From Acidobacteriales bacterium 59-55 (GTDB taxonomy: Bacteria; Acidobacteriota; Terriglobia; Terriglobales; Acidobacteriaceae), in the NCBI GenBank assembly GCA_001897435.1, contig MKSV01000006.1:1-64000 (forward strand): 64,000 nucleotides of DNA. The letters are read 5' to 3'. Of the stretch, positions 36,032 to 44,501 are shown piece by piece; positions within the stretch are counted from its first letter, which is position 1, and each line of letters starts with the position of its first letter. Below the pieces are notes generated by a model. The model searched no databases. It saw only the letters and a program-made list of their open reading frames with translations, and had not been told where the DNA came from. The position numbers and the translations under genes are program-made.

Positions 36032-39000
36032 TTAGAACTGAATTCGCCCGGTCAACTGTATGTTCCTTGGTCCGTTGATCGTATTCGTCGGAACACCGAA
36101 GAAGCGGTCGTAGGGATTCATGTTTGGAGTCATGAAGACGTGGCGGTTGAAGGCGTTCAGCAACTCAACTTTGAAGGTGAACGTCACGTTTTCCGTGATG
36201 GGCGTCTTCTTGATGATGCTGAAATCCTCGTTGAAATATTTGAAGTTGCGAATCTCGCCGGTAACGCGCGGGATATTTCCAAAGAGGAAGCCGCCGTTAT
36301 CGCAGGTTTCGCAAGACTGATTTTCCGGGGTGATATGAACGGCACGATGAATGCGGTTGCTCGGTGTGTTTTGGTCGGTAAGGGCAGGCGCATTTTGCAG
36401 CGCGGCATACCCGGGGTTGTCCGAGTCTCCGTTGGGGTTCAACGGGATGGCCAAACCATTGAAGATCGAATCGACGTTCGGATCAGGCCCGGGAAGGCTA
36501 TTGCCGTTCTTCAACTCGCGGAAGGGATCGATCTTGCCATTTTTGAAAGCATTGCTGGCAAGGGACGTGCCCGGAATGCGTGTGAAGCTGATGCAGTTGT
36601 CCCAGCCGGGAATGCCGCTGGCGCAACCGAAACTGAACGGCTGGCCCGACTGATAGCGCTGCACGCCGCCTATCTCGAAGCCGCTGATGAGAGCACGCGC
36701 CAGAGGATTGCTGAAGTTGAGGAACCTCTTGTTCTTGCCGAAGGGAAGTTCATAAAGATAGCTGATGACAAAGGTGTGCGGGATGTCCTGATTAGAGAGC
36801 GACTTCTGACTCTTGGAATCGAAGGGATCCTGCTCCTGTTGAACACCGTTGGTCACGTTGATGATGGAATCGGCGTTGGTGATGGTCTTCGACCAGGTGT
36901 AGGAGGCCTGCATGTTCAGGCCCTGTGAGAAGCGCCGCTCCACGCTGGCGATCAGCGCTTCGTAGGAAGAGTGGCCGACATTCTGCAGGCAGCAGTCGGT
37001 CGCGATGTAGCCGTACTGCGGGAATGGGCGAAGCGCCTGCTGCACTCGGCCATTGAAGGGACCGTGGCCATTCTGTCCACTGTAGGGCAAGCTGATTCCA
37101 TTGGCCGCCAAATCGTAGCTCTGGAGAGCATCGCCACGCGCGAAGTTGGACTTCGGCATGTTATTGATGTTCTCTTCCTGCGACTTCAGGTGGGCGCCCG
37201 AATTGCCGATATAGCCGATGGTCAGGATCAGATCCTTGGCCAGTTCCTGCTGAACTTGCAGGTTCCATTGATTCAGCATTCCCGGTCGGCCATAGGACGC
37301 CTTGACGAAGTTTCCGAAGTGAACGGGCGAGTCCGCATTTCCATTGTCAAACTGGCCGGGGTCCAGGTTGATGCCAACCGTATACGCCGGCATTCCTCCA
37401 TCGATGACAAACGCCGGATCGAAGCCGTTGGAGCCGAACGCGGGATTGGCGGTATAACCCGTGCGGGTGTCGCCGCCGAAGTCGCTGTACTGTAGCGGCG
37501 CATACAGGATGGCGAAGCCGCCGCGAAAGACGGTCTTGCCCGCGCTGTTGCCCGGAGTGTACGCGAAGCCGATGCGTGGAGCGATGTCCTTGACCCAGGT
37601 ATCGGCCCAGCGCTTGTTGCAGTTGTCGCAGTTGGAGGCGAAGACCAGCGCTCCCGGCGTGCCGGTGTAGGGGTCGATAGCCGTCGTGCTGAAGTTGGAG
37701 GTATCGTTATACTTCTCTTTCCGCGGCCGGTCGACGCTGTACCGGATGCCCAGGTTCAGCACCAGATTGTTGGTCGCCTTCAAGTCGTCCTGAAAGAACC
37801 CGGCGTAGTAGTCCTGAATCCACTGTGCCTGGTGGAAGGGAACGCTTACGTTGGCAAAATCTCCCTGCCCGAGCAGCAGACTGGCGAATCCATTCCCGGT
37901 ACCTCGCTGAAAGTCGCCGATCTGGGTCGCCTTGGTTTGGGCATTCTGGAAGCTGAAGTTTCCATTGACGAGGCCATTGGCAATCGCCGAGTACTGCTGA
38001 TAACGATAGTCGATGCCGAACTTGAAGCTGTTGCGGCCCTTCTGCCAGCTGATCGAATCGTTAAGACGAATGCCGTTGTCGATGTTGTCGTCGTTCTGGT
38101 TGCGGCTGAGGTCGCTGTAACCCTGGACGACAAAGTGCGGCATGCCGGTGGTGATATTACCGATACCAAGCTGCTCCGCGTAGTTAACGTTGCCCGCGGA
38201 CTGGAACGAGCCGTTGATGGAGTTCGTGCGATTGGTGCCGATATTCAGGTGGTTCAGAATGTTTGGCGTGATGATGAAATCCCAGCCGCCGCGTCCGAAG
38301 TGCGTGATAAAGTCCTGCGTCTGCGTGATGTAGTCCTGCGGTCCGAGGAACGCGCGGTTGGTCGGATTCAACCGGAAGTTCTCGCGTGTGTTGTAGGAGC
38401 CGTAGATCTTGTTCCTGTCGTTGATTGCCTCATCGATACGCACCGTATAGGTCGTGTTGGTGATCGGCGAAGAGGTGGTCAGGGTGTAGTTATTGTTCAG
38501 CGCGCCATTGGTCGGTTCCGGATACAGCTTGGCAATATTCTGTCCGACTGTGCTGAAGCGGGCCTGCGGGATCACGTTGAAGTCCGCCGGGAAGGGTGAG
38601 GTCGCCGTGGCAGGCGCGGTTCCGAACGGGAGACGGCAGCGAACTCCACCCACAGTCTGCGTCGTCGAGGGGTCAAAGATCTCGCCATTGAAGATGGGCT
38701 TGCCGTCGCAGGGATTGATCTGGCCGGTTGCTCCGTTGACCAGTTGGTCCTGGAAATTTCCGGTGCGCTCCGCCATGGTCGGGACCGTGCTGGTCTGCGG
38801 ACCGCCGAGTGTCTGACGATACTGCTCCCACGCGAAGAAGAAGAAGGTTCTGTCCCTGCCGTTGTAGAGGTGAGGAATCACTACCGGGCCGCCAAAGCTG
38901 CCGCCGTAGTCGTTCTTCTTGTCCGGGGCGCGATTGAAGTCCTTTTCGTGCGGATCGCCGATGGATTGGTAGTAGGCCTTCTGGCCGTTGTTGAACCAGC

Positions 39001-39835
39001 TATTGGCGTTCAGCGCCTCGTTTTTGAAGATGTTGAAGACCGTGCCGTGGAAGGAGTTGGTGCCGCTCTTGGTGGCGAAGTTTTCGATACCGCCCGTGGT
39101 GCGGCCAAACTCAGCCGACGGAGTTGAGGTGGTGACCTTGAACTCGGAGATCGCTTCAACCGAAGGAGCGGTTTCGTCGAAAGACGAGCCGTTCTCCGTG
39201 CGGATGACCGAGGCGCCGTCCAGCAGAATCTCGTTGCCGAAGTTCTGGCCGCCGCCCAGCTTGTTGATGAAGATGCCGTTGCTGTTATTCGCCGAGCCCG
39301 GACCGGTAGTGCCGGGAACGAGGAAGATAAACGACTCGACCGCGCGCATCGCGCCGACGCCGCCGAGTGCGAGCGGAAGATCGACGATCTGCCGTGTGGT
39401 CACGGTTCCGCCCACTTCGGAGGATTGCGTCTCGATGGTGGGCGCGTTGGACTGGACGGTCACGGTCTCGCTCGCGCCGCCGACGTCCAGGGTGATATCG
39501 AAGGCGGTGACAGTTCCGATGCGGACCTCAACACCGGTATTGACCGTCTGCTTGAAGCCGGATGCAGTGGTGGTGATGGTGTAGCGCCCCAGTTGAATGG
39601 AGGGAAAGCGGTAGCTGCCGGCGCTGGTGGAGACAGTTTCGTAGGTGGAACCGGTCGCTTCGCTCTTGGCAACGATCTTCGCGTTGGGAACCTGCGCGCC
39701 GGTGGTGTCGAGAACGTTGCCGGAGATCGATCCCTGATTCGTCTGCGCGGCAGCCAGGCCGGCGAAGAGGAAGAGAAGCGCCACCACTGCGGCGCAGCCA
39801 AGACTGAAACGTTTCACTAAACTGGATGGGTTCAC
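36032..39835 (-). CDS. Oar-like TonB-dependent receptor 2
   Basis: Outer-membrane transporter of 1267 aa. Signal peptide LGCAAVVALLFLFAGLAAAQ; carboxypeptidase-regulatory domain at residues about 33-115 (GSISGNVLDTTGAQVPNAKIV); TonB plug to about 260; the remainder is a large beta-barrel ending GRIQF. GTG at 39835 is preferred to ATG 39877 because TTCGGAGGTCTT lies directly before it. It is followed by a terminator and a secreted TPR gene and preceded by a cre-like operator, a TPR gene and the CRTAC1 gene, all on the same strand. Likely imports an oligosaccharide made by the local hydrolases. Confidence 0.93.
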   Translation of the reverse strand: MNPSSLVKRFSLGCAAVVALLFLFAGLAAAQTNQGSISGNVLDTTGAQVPNAKIVAKSEATGSTYETVSTSAGSYRFPSIQLGRYTITTTASGFKQTVNTGVEVRIGTVTAFDITLDVGGASETVTVQSNAPTIETQSSEVGGTVTTRQIVDLPLALGGVGAMRAVESFIFLVPGTTGPGSANNSNGIFINKLGGGQNFGNEILLDGASVIRTENGSSFDETAPSVEAISEFKVTTSTPSAEFGRTTGGIENFATKSGTNSFHGTVFNIFKNEALNANSWFNNGQKAYYQSIGDPHEKDFNRAPDKKNDYGGSFGGPVVIPHLYNGRDRTFFFFAWEQYRQTLGGPQTSTVPTMAERTGNFQDQLVNGATGQINPCDGKPIFNGEIFDPSTTQTVGGVRCRLPFGTAPATATSPFPADFNVIPQARFSTVGQNIAKLYPEPTNGALNNNYTLTTSSPITNTTYTVRIDEAINDRNKIYGSYNTRENFRLNPTNRAFLGPQDYITQTQDFITHFGRGGWDFIITPNILNHLNIGTNRTNSINGSFQSAGNVNYAEQLGIGNITTGMPHFVVQGYSDLSRNQNDDNIDNGIRLNDSISWQKGRNSFKFGIDYRYQQYSAIANGLVNGNFSFQNAQTKATQIGDFQRGTGNGFASLLLGQGDFANVSVPFHQAQWIQDYYAGFFQDDLKATNNLVLNLGIRYSVDRPRKEKYNDTSNFSTTAIDPYTGTPGALVFASNCDNCNKRWADTWVKDIAPRIGFAYTPGNSAGKTVFRGGFAILYAPLQYSDFGGDTRTGYTANPAFGSNGFDPAFVIDGGMPAYTVGINLDPGQFDNGNADSPVHFGNFVKASYGRPGMLNQWNLQVQQELAKDLILTIGYIGNSGAHLKSQEENINNMPKSNFARGDALQSYDLAANGISLPYSGQNGHGPFNGRVQQALRPFPQYGYIATDCCLQNVGHSSYEALIASVERRFSQGLNMQASYTWSKTITNADSIINVTNGVQQEQDPFDSKSQKSLSNQDIPHTFVISYLYELPFGKNKRFLNFSNPLARALISGFEIGGVQRYQSGQPFSFGCASGIPGWDNCISFTRIPGTSLASNAFKNGKIDPFRELKNGNSLPGPDPNVDSIFNGLAIPLNPNGDSDNPGYAALQNAPALTDQNTPSNRIHRAVHITPENQSCETCDNGGFLFGNIPRVTGEIRNFKYFNEDFSIIKKTPITENVTFTFKVELLNAFNRHVFMTPNMNPYDRFFGVPTNTINGPRNIQLTGRIQF

Positions 39836-39962
39836 AAGACCTCCGAAAATTGCTGCTGTTCTTTTGCGTAATCGCATCTACCGAGTCATGCCGTACCGCA
39901 CCGTACTCAAGCTCGATGGAAATCTCTGTACCGGTGTCGATCTCTCTACTAGAGTCCGTCGA

Positions 39963-39978
39963 CTGTAAACGGTTACAG
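39963..39978 (-). promoter_or_regulatory. LacI/GalR-type operator upstream of TonB receptor 2
   Basis: CTGTAAACGGTTACAG, a near-perfect palindrome that fits TGNAANCGNTNNCA. It is 128 nt upstream of the chosen GTG, in the 260-nt gap behind TPR 1, and is therefore placed to control the receptor. Confidence 0.6.
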
Positions 39979-40095
39979 AATTTTGTTCCGAAACAAGTGT
40001 GAACCTGGTCTTACAGATATGTCAATCTTTAGTTTGAAATTTTACTCAACCCGTGAACCTTGCCGGTAACGACTCGCGATGCTGTTCCCCGCCGA

Positions 40096-41151
40096 CTACT
40101 TCGTCTCCGGGGTCGAGTGGGTGCCGTACAGCTTCGCGCTCAGATCCAGCTCTGACCGGGACTTTTCTTCAGATCCCAGGCGATGGTAGAGACGGCCTAG
40201 CTGATAGTGCAATCGCGGATTTTTGGGATCGAGGGCCACGGCCTGCTCCAGTTGCTCTCGCGCCTCCGGCAGGCGGTCGTCCTGCTGATAGGCCCGCGCC
40301 AGTTGCTCGCGGCACTTCGCGTCTTTGGGAGCGATTTTAATGGCCGACTCCAGCACGGCGACCGCCTCGGCGGTGCGGTTCTGCGAGATCAGCAGTGTGC
40401 CGTAATTCAGCAGCGGCTGCTCGCTCGGGTGCGCCGAGCTCCGTTGCGAAGTCACCGCCTCCTGATACACGCGGAGTGCATCGGGAATCCGGTTCTGCGC
40501 CTCGTAGGAGAGCCCCAGATTGTTCAGCGCCTTGACGTCGCCCGGCACAAGCGCCAGAACCCGGTCGAAGGCCTTCTCCGCCGCGACAAAGTTACCTTGA
40601 TTCATCTGCGAGCGCCCCAGGTCATACCAGACATCCGCGTTCTGCGGGTCTTCCTGGACAGCGCGTTCGAGCCAACGGATGGCATCGAGATAGTCATTGA
40701 GCAGAACATAGTCCAGCGCAACGATCCTCAGATCGTTCGCCGTCGGTCGCCGAATCGCCGCTGCCCTGGTAAAGACTTCGAGGGACTCCTTCGGCTTGTT
40801 CGCGCGTTGAAGCACGTAGCCCAGCAGATAGAGCGCGGGCGCCGAGCGCAGATCCTGCTCCAGATAGGATTTAACCGCATGTTCCGCTCCGGCGAGATCG
40901 CCGGCATTGGCGAGGCTCCTGCCCTCCATCAGAAGCGCATCCGCGGCCTGAGCCTCGGTCGCCTGCTCCTTCGCCGTGGAGGAAGCGGCAAAGAGCTTCG
41001 CCGCCTCTGCATAACGCTTCTCGGCATACGCCTGCTGTCCTTGCGCATAGAGCGAAGGCTGCTGCGCCGCTGCTATTCCGGCGATCCATACGGTCAGCAG
41101 AACAACGCCGAGCCATGCCGCACGTCTCGCATTGGCATTCGGCGTCTTCAT
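40096..41151 (-). CDS. secreted TPR-repeat protein 1
   Basis: 351 aa with a Sec signal peptide (AAWLGVVLLTVWIAGIAAAQ) and about eight TPR units from residue 35 to the end (for example NADVWYDLGRSQMNQGNFVAAEKAFDRVLALVPGDVKALNNLG). No lipobox is visible, so it is probably soluble. The start overlaps the CRTAC1 stop by 4 nt (ATGA), so the two products are made together and may form a complex. Confidence 0.87.
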   Translation of the reverse strand: MKTPNANARRAAWLGVVLLTVWIAGIAAAQQPSLYAQGQQAYAEKRYAEAAKLFAASSTAKEQATEAQAADALLMEGRSLANAGDLAGAEHAVKSYLEQDLRSAPALYLLGYVLQRANKPKESLEVFTRAAAIRRPTANDLRIVALDYVLLNDYLDAIRWLERAVQEDPQNADVWYDLGRSQMNQGNFVAAEKAFDRVLALVPGDVKALNNLGLSYEAQNRIPDALRVYQEAVTSQRSSAHPSEQPLLNYGTLLISQNRTAEAVAVLESAIKIAPKDAKCREQLARAYQQDDRLPEAREQLEQAVALDPKNPRLHYQLGRLYHRLGSEEKSRSELDLSAKLYGTHSTPETK

Positions 41152-42968
41152 CGCGCGGGTTTGCTCCCCGCAGCCGGAGGCGGAGTCTTGTCGGGCTCCT
41201 CGATCTTCATCACCCGGTCGCCCTGCACGTTATCGAGCGTTTGCACGATGCCGCTCGGCCAGCGAATTTCGATCGTCTTCGCCACCGCATCCGCGCCCAG
41301 GCCGAAGTGCGCCCGCTTGTCGCTTGCCGAAAGATAGCTCGACGCCGTGGTGACGGTCACGTATTGCGGCCCCTTCGTTGTCGTCAGTTTGATTTCGGCT
41401 CCGATGCCATCGCGATTGCTGCGATGCCCCACCAGCTCGATGGTCAGCCAATGATTCCGGGTCGCGGTCTCGTTATGGAGAATATGCGCCGGTCCGCCGT
41501 TGGTCGTGACTACAGCGTCGAGCCGGCCATCGTTATCGAGATCGCCGATGGCCATGCCCCGTCCCACCCACGGCTCCGCGAAGACCTTGCCCGACTCCTT
41601 GGAGACATCGACAAACCCCTTGCCGGTGTTTCGCACCAGCAGCATCGGCTCCTTGTAGTGAAGCTGCGGATAATTCTGCTCGATCGTGTCGAGATCGTGT
41701 CCCTGCGCGACCAGCAGGTCCTTCCAGCCGTCGTTGTCATAGTCGAGAAAGCGTATGCCCCAGCCGGAGTGCAGCAGCGTAATCGCGGCCAGGCCGGAGA
41801 CATAGCTCTCGTAGTTAAAGCTGCCGTCGCCGTTATTGCGATAGAGCGCATACTTCTGGTTGGCCAGATCGGTGATGACGAGGTCCGGCAGGCCATCGTT
41901 GTTATAGTCTTCGAAGTCGATTCCCATTCCCGCAAAGGTGCGGCCGTCGCCATCGACTGCCATCTCCGCCATCAGCCCCATCTCCTCGAACGTGCCGTCG
42001 CCCTTGTTGAGATAGAGAAACTCAAGCATCGAATCGTTTGCCACCGCCACATCGATCTTGCCGTCGCGGTTGAAGTCCGCGATGGCGAGGCCAAGTCCCT
42101 TGCCCGGAACGCCCATGCCAATCTTGTTGGCGACCTCGGTGAAGTGCCCGTTGCCGTCGTTGTGATAGACCAGCGCCGAGACTGCGGGAAAGGTATCGGG
42201 ATGGCAGTAGGCGCGATAGCCCTCGCGATGCTCGCCGCACCAGATGTCGTTGAAGTCCCACTTCATGTAGCGCAGCACGATCAGGTCGAGCAGACCGTCG
42301 TTGTCGAGGTCGACCCACGCCGCGCTCGTCGACCACCCGCTGCCGCCGGTGCCCGACTTCTCCGTCACATCGGTAAAGGTCCCGTTGCCGTTGTTGTGAT
42401 AGAGCCGGTTGCCGCCGTATGCGGTGACGTACAGATCCTCGTAGCCGTCATTGTCGTAGTCCCCCACGGCGACGCCCATGCCGTAGCCGACTCCCTGCAA
42501 TCCGGCATGCACGGTCACGTCCTCGAAGGTGCCGTCCATTTTCTGGTGGTAGAGCCGGTTCCAGTCCTTCTCGCTCTTCTTCTCGGGGATCGTGCCCAGG
42601 GCGGTCGGGTCGGCCAGCGGCGCGCCATTCACAAAGAAGATGTCGAGCCGGCCGTCGTTGTCGTAGTCGAAGAGCGCGACCCCGGACCCCATCGTCTCGA
42701 TCAGATATTTCTTCGAGGTGTGCGAGGCGACTCCGGTGAAGTCCACTCCGCTCGCCGCTGTTGTATCCACAAAATTTCCCGGCACGATTCCGGCAGACGT
42801 GGCGGGCGAGGGAGCAGGATTGGCGGTCGTCTGTCCGGGCAAACCGGCCGGAAGCATGAGGGCACAGACGACCAATGCCCCGGCGCGCGGGAGACTTCCG
42901 GCGCGCCATAATTTTCCGCTGCTTAATCTCGCCGCGCCATCCCGCTTCCGTTCAACCCGCATCCTCAC
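41148..42968 (-). CDS. CRTAC1-family FG-GAP/VCBS protein with ASPIC/UnbV domain
   Basis: 606 aa, signal peptide ending near LPGQ. At least seven FG-GAP/VCBS repeats with calcium-binding DxDxDG loops (DYDNDGRLDIFF, DYDNDGYEDLYV, DLDNDGLLDLIV, DFNRDGKIDVAV, DYNNDGLPDLVI, DYDNDGWKDLLV, DLDNDGRLDAVV), enough for one beta-propeller. An ASPIC/UnbV domain closes the protein (NHWLTIELVGHRSNRDGIGAEI). Such propellers bind ligands or other surface proteins; no enzymatic motif is seen. Starts: GTG 42968, or ATG 42962 two codons later. First gene of the CRTAC1-TPR operon. Confidence 0.9.
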   Translation of the reverse strand: MRMRVERKRDGAARLSSGKLWRAGSLPRAGALVVCALMLPAGLPGQTTANPAPSPATSAGIVPGNFVDTTAASGVDFTGVASHTSKKYLIETMGSGVALFDYDNDGRLDIFFVNGAPLADPTALGTIPEKKSEKDWNRLYHQKMDGTFEDVTVHAGLQGVGYGMGVAVGDYDNDGYEDLYVTAYGGNRLYHNNGNGTFTDVTEKSGTGGSGWSTSAAWVDLDNDGLLDLIVLRYMKWDFNDIWCGEHREGYRAYCHPDTFPAVSALVYHNDGNGHFTEVANKIGMGVPGKGLGLAIADFNRDGKIDVAVANDSMLEFLYLNKGDGTFEEMGLMAEMAVDGDGRTFAGMGIDFEDYNNDGLPDLVITDLANQKYALYRNNGDGSFNYESYVSGLAAITLLHSGWGIRFLDYDNDGWKDLLVAQGHDLDTIEQNYPQLHYKEPMLLVRNTGKGFVDVSKESGKVFAEPWVGRGMAIGDLDNDGRLDAVVTTNGGPAHILHNETATRNHWLTIELVGHRSNRDGIGAEIKLTTTKGPQYVTVTTASSYLSASDKRAHFGLGADAVAKTIEIRWPSGIVQTLDNVQGDRVMKIEEPDKTPPPAAGSKPAR

Positions 42969-43134
42969 GCTGCTTCCCCAGCCGCCATGCCTTGCTCTGC
43001 CATCGTCGGATTCTCACCGGCTGCGCTTCTGACGACAACGATACAAGTTTTCATTGCATGAGACTACAGACGCGGACGTGACTCATCGCAGAGCACGCCA
43101 TGCATCCCGCCTGCTTCCGGTTGCAGACAAAAAA

Positions 43135-43150
43135 ATTGAAACGCTTGACT
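43135..43150 (-). promoter_or_regulatory. operator-like element facing the CRTAC1 operon
   Basis: ATTGAAACGCTTGACT, preceded by ACAAAAAA. The core AAACGCTT equals that of the GH51 operator, but the outer bases differ from the cre pattern. The A-tract plus TTGAAACG is shared with 30292-30307. Confidence 0.45.
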
Positions 43151-43227
43151 ACGGAAATAAACTCCGAATCCCCTGCAAAGACGGGCGGCGAAACATCGGT
43201 TTAATGCGCATCCCTCATATCTCCCCA

Positions 43228-43244
43228 ATGTAAACGATTGCAGT
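43228..43244 (+). promoter_or_regulatory. LacI/GalR-type operator upstream of the GH5-like gene
   Basis: AATGTAAACGATTGCAGTT fits TGNAANCGNTNNCA at every fixed position and lies 61 nt before the ATG of the GH5-like gene. Confidence 0.6.
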
Positions 43245-43305
43245 TTTGTTATATCGTGATGCATGGCGTCACGTCGCCAAAAACACCCGTTCGAGGTCCC
43301 CACCG

Positions 43306-44442
43306 ATGAAACTCAAGTTTGCCGCCGTACTCTGCCTTGCCGTTCTCGAAGCGGCCACCGCCTTTGCCCAGCCCCGCTCCCGCTGGTCCGAGCAGCAGGC
43401 TAACGCCTGGTACGCAAAGCAGCCGTGGCTGGTCGGCGCAAACTACGTTCCCTCCGACGCCATCAACGAGCTGGAGATGTTTCAGGCCGCCACCTTCAAT
43501 CCCGCGCTGAACGACAAAGAGCTTGGCATGGCCGAGTCCATCGGGATGAACACCATGCGCGTCTTCCTTCAGGACCAGCTCTGGCAGCAGGACCCCGAAG
43601 GCTTCAAGAAGCGCCTCGACACTTTTCTCGACATCGCCGCCAAGCACCACATCAAGCCTCTGCTCGTCCTGTTCGACTCCTGCTGGGAGACCGATCCGCA
43701 CCTCGGCCCACAGCACCCGCCCATTCCCGGCGTCCACAACTCCGGCTGGGTGCAGAGCCCGGGCAAGCGTGAGTTGATGGACCGCTCCTACGAGCCGAAG
43801 CTCGAAGCCTACGTCAAGGGCGTCGTCGGAGCCTTCGCCAACGACGACCGCGTGCTCGGCTGGGATATCTGGAACGAGCCCGACAACCGTGGTGGAGACG
43901 TAGAAGAGGACGTTCCCGCCAAGGTCAAGCGCGTCGATGAACTTCTGCCCAAGGCCTTTGCCTGGGCGCGCTCGGCGAATCCATCGCAGCCCCTGACCAG
44001 CGGCGTCTGGACTGGCGATTGGTCGAATCCCGCCAAAGAGAGCGCCACTACCAAGATTCAGCTTGCCGAGTCTGACGTGATCTCCTTCCACAACTACGGC
44101 TGGCCCGAGGAGTTCGAAGCCCGCATCAAGGAGCTTCAGCCTCATCACCGCCCCATCCTGTGCACCGAGTACATGGCGCGCGGCAACGGGAGCACCTTCG
44201 ACGGCTCGCTGCCCATCGCGAAGAAGTACAACGTCGCCGCCATCAACTGGGGGCTGGTTGCCGGTAAGACGCAGACTTACCTGCCGTGGGATTCCTGGAA
44301 GCGCCCTTATGTGCTGATTCAGCCGACCATATGGTTCCACGAGGTCTTCCGCCAGGACGACACTCCGTATCGTCAGCACGAGGTCGATCTCATCCGCCAG
44401 CTCACCGGACGCGGTACGCCTTCTGCTGCACCGCAAAAATAA
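43306..44442 (+). CDS. secreted GH5-like (clan A) glycoside hydrolase
   Basis: 378 aa with a Sec signal (KLKFAAVLCLAVLEAATAFAQ). TIM-barrel hydrolase of the cellulase superfamily; acid/base E191 in GWDIWNEPDN and nucleophile E288 in ILCTEYMARG, at the expected strand-4 and strand-7 spacing. I cannot place it in a GH5 subfamily, so substrate (mannan, xylan, glucan, galactan) is open. ATG 43306 is used because the ORF-track start has no signal peptide at its N terminus. Followed 59 nt later by the DUF4965 gene on the same strand. Confidence 0.85.
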   Translation: MKLKFAAVLCLAVLEAATAFAQPRSRWSEQQANAWYAKQPWLVGANYVPSDAINELEMFQAATFNPALNDKELGMAESIGMNTMRVFLQDQLWQQDPEGFKKRLDTFLDIAAKHHIKPLLVLFDSCWETDPHLGPQHPPIPGVHNSGWVQSPGKRELMDRSYEPKLEAYVKGVVGAFANDDRVLGWDIWNEPDNRGGDVEEDVPAKVKRVDELLPKAFAWARSANPSQPLTSGVWTGDWSNPAKESATTKIQLAESDVISFHNYGWPEEFEARIKELQPHHRPILCTEYMARGNGSTFDGSLPIAKKYNVAAINWGLVAGKTQTYLPWDSWKRPYVLIQPTIWFHEVFRQDDTPYRQHEVDLIRQLTGRGTPSAAPQK

Positions 44443-44501
44443 TAGAACCGTGCGCTGAACCATCGCCGCGTCACCAGAACCGTTAATACCGGAGATCCTT
44501 G

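Larger units (their letters stand above)
42969..43305. other. divergent regulatory gap between CRTAC1 and GH5-like genes
   Basis: 337 nt with no gene. It contains two operator-like sequences, at 43135 and 43228, placed about 165 and 60 nt from the two divergent starts. The ORFs called here are short and unsupported. Confidence 0.6.

Noticed and set aside
41115-42911. 598-aa ORF on the + strand
   Set aside because: Mirror image of the repetitive FG-GAP gene; its apparent regularity comes from the DxDxDG codons read backwards.
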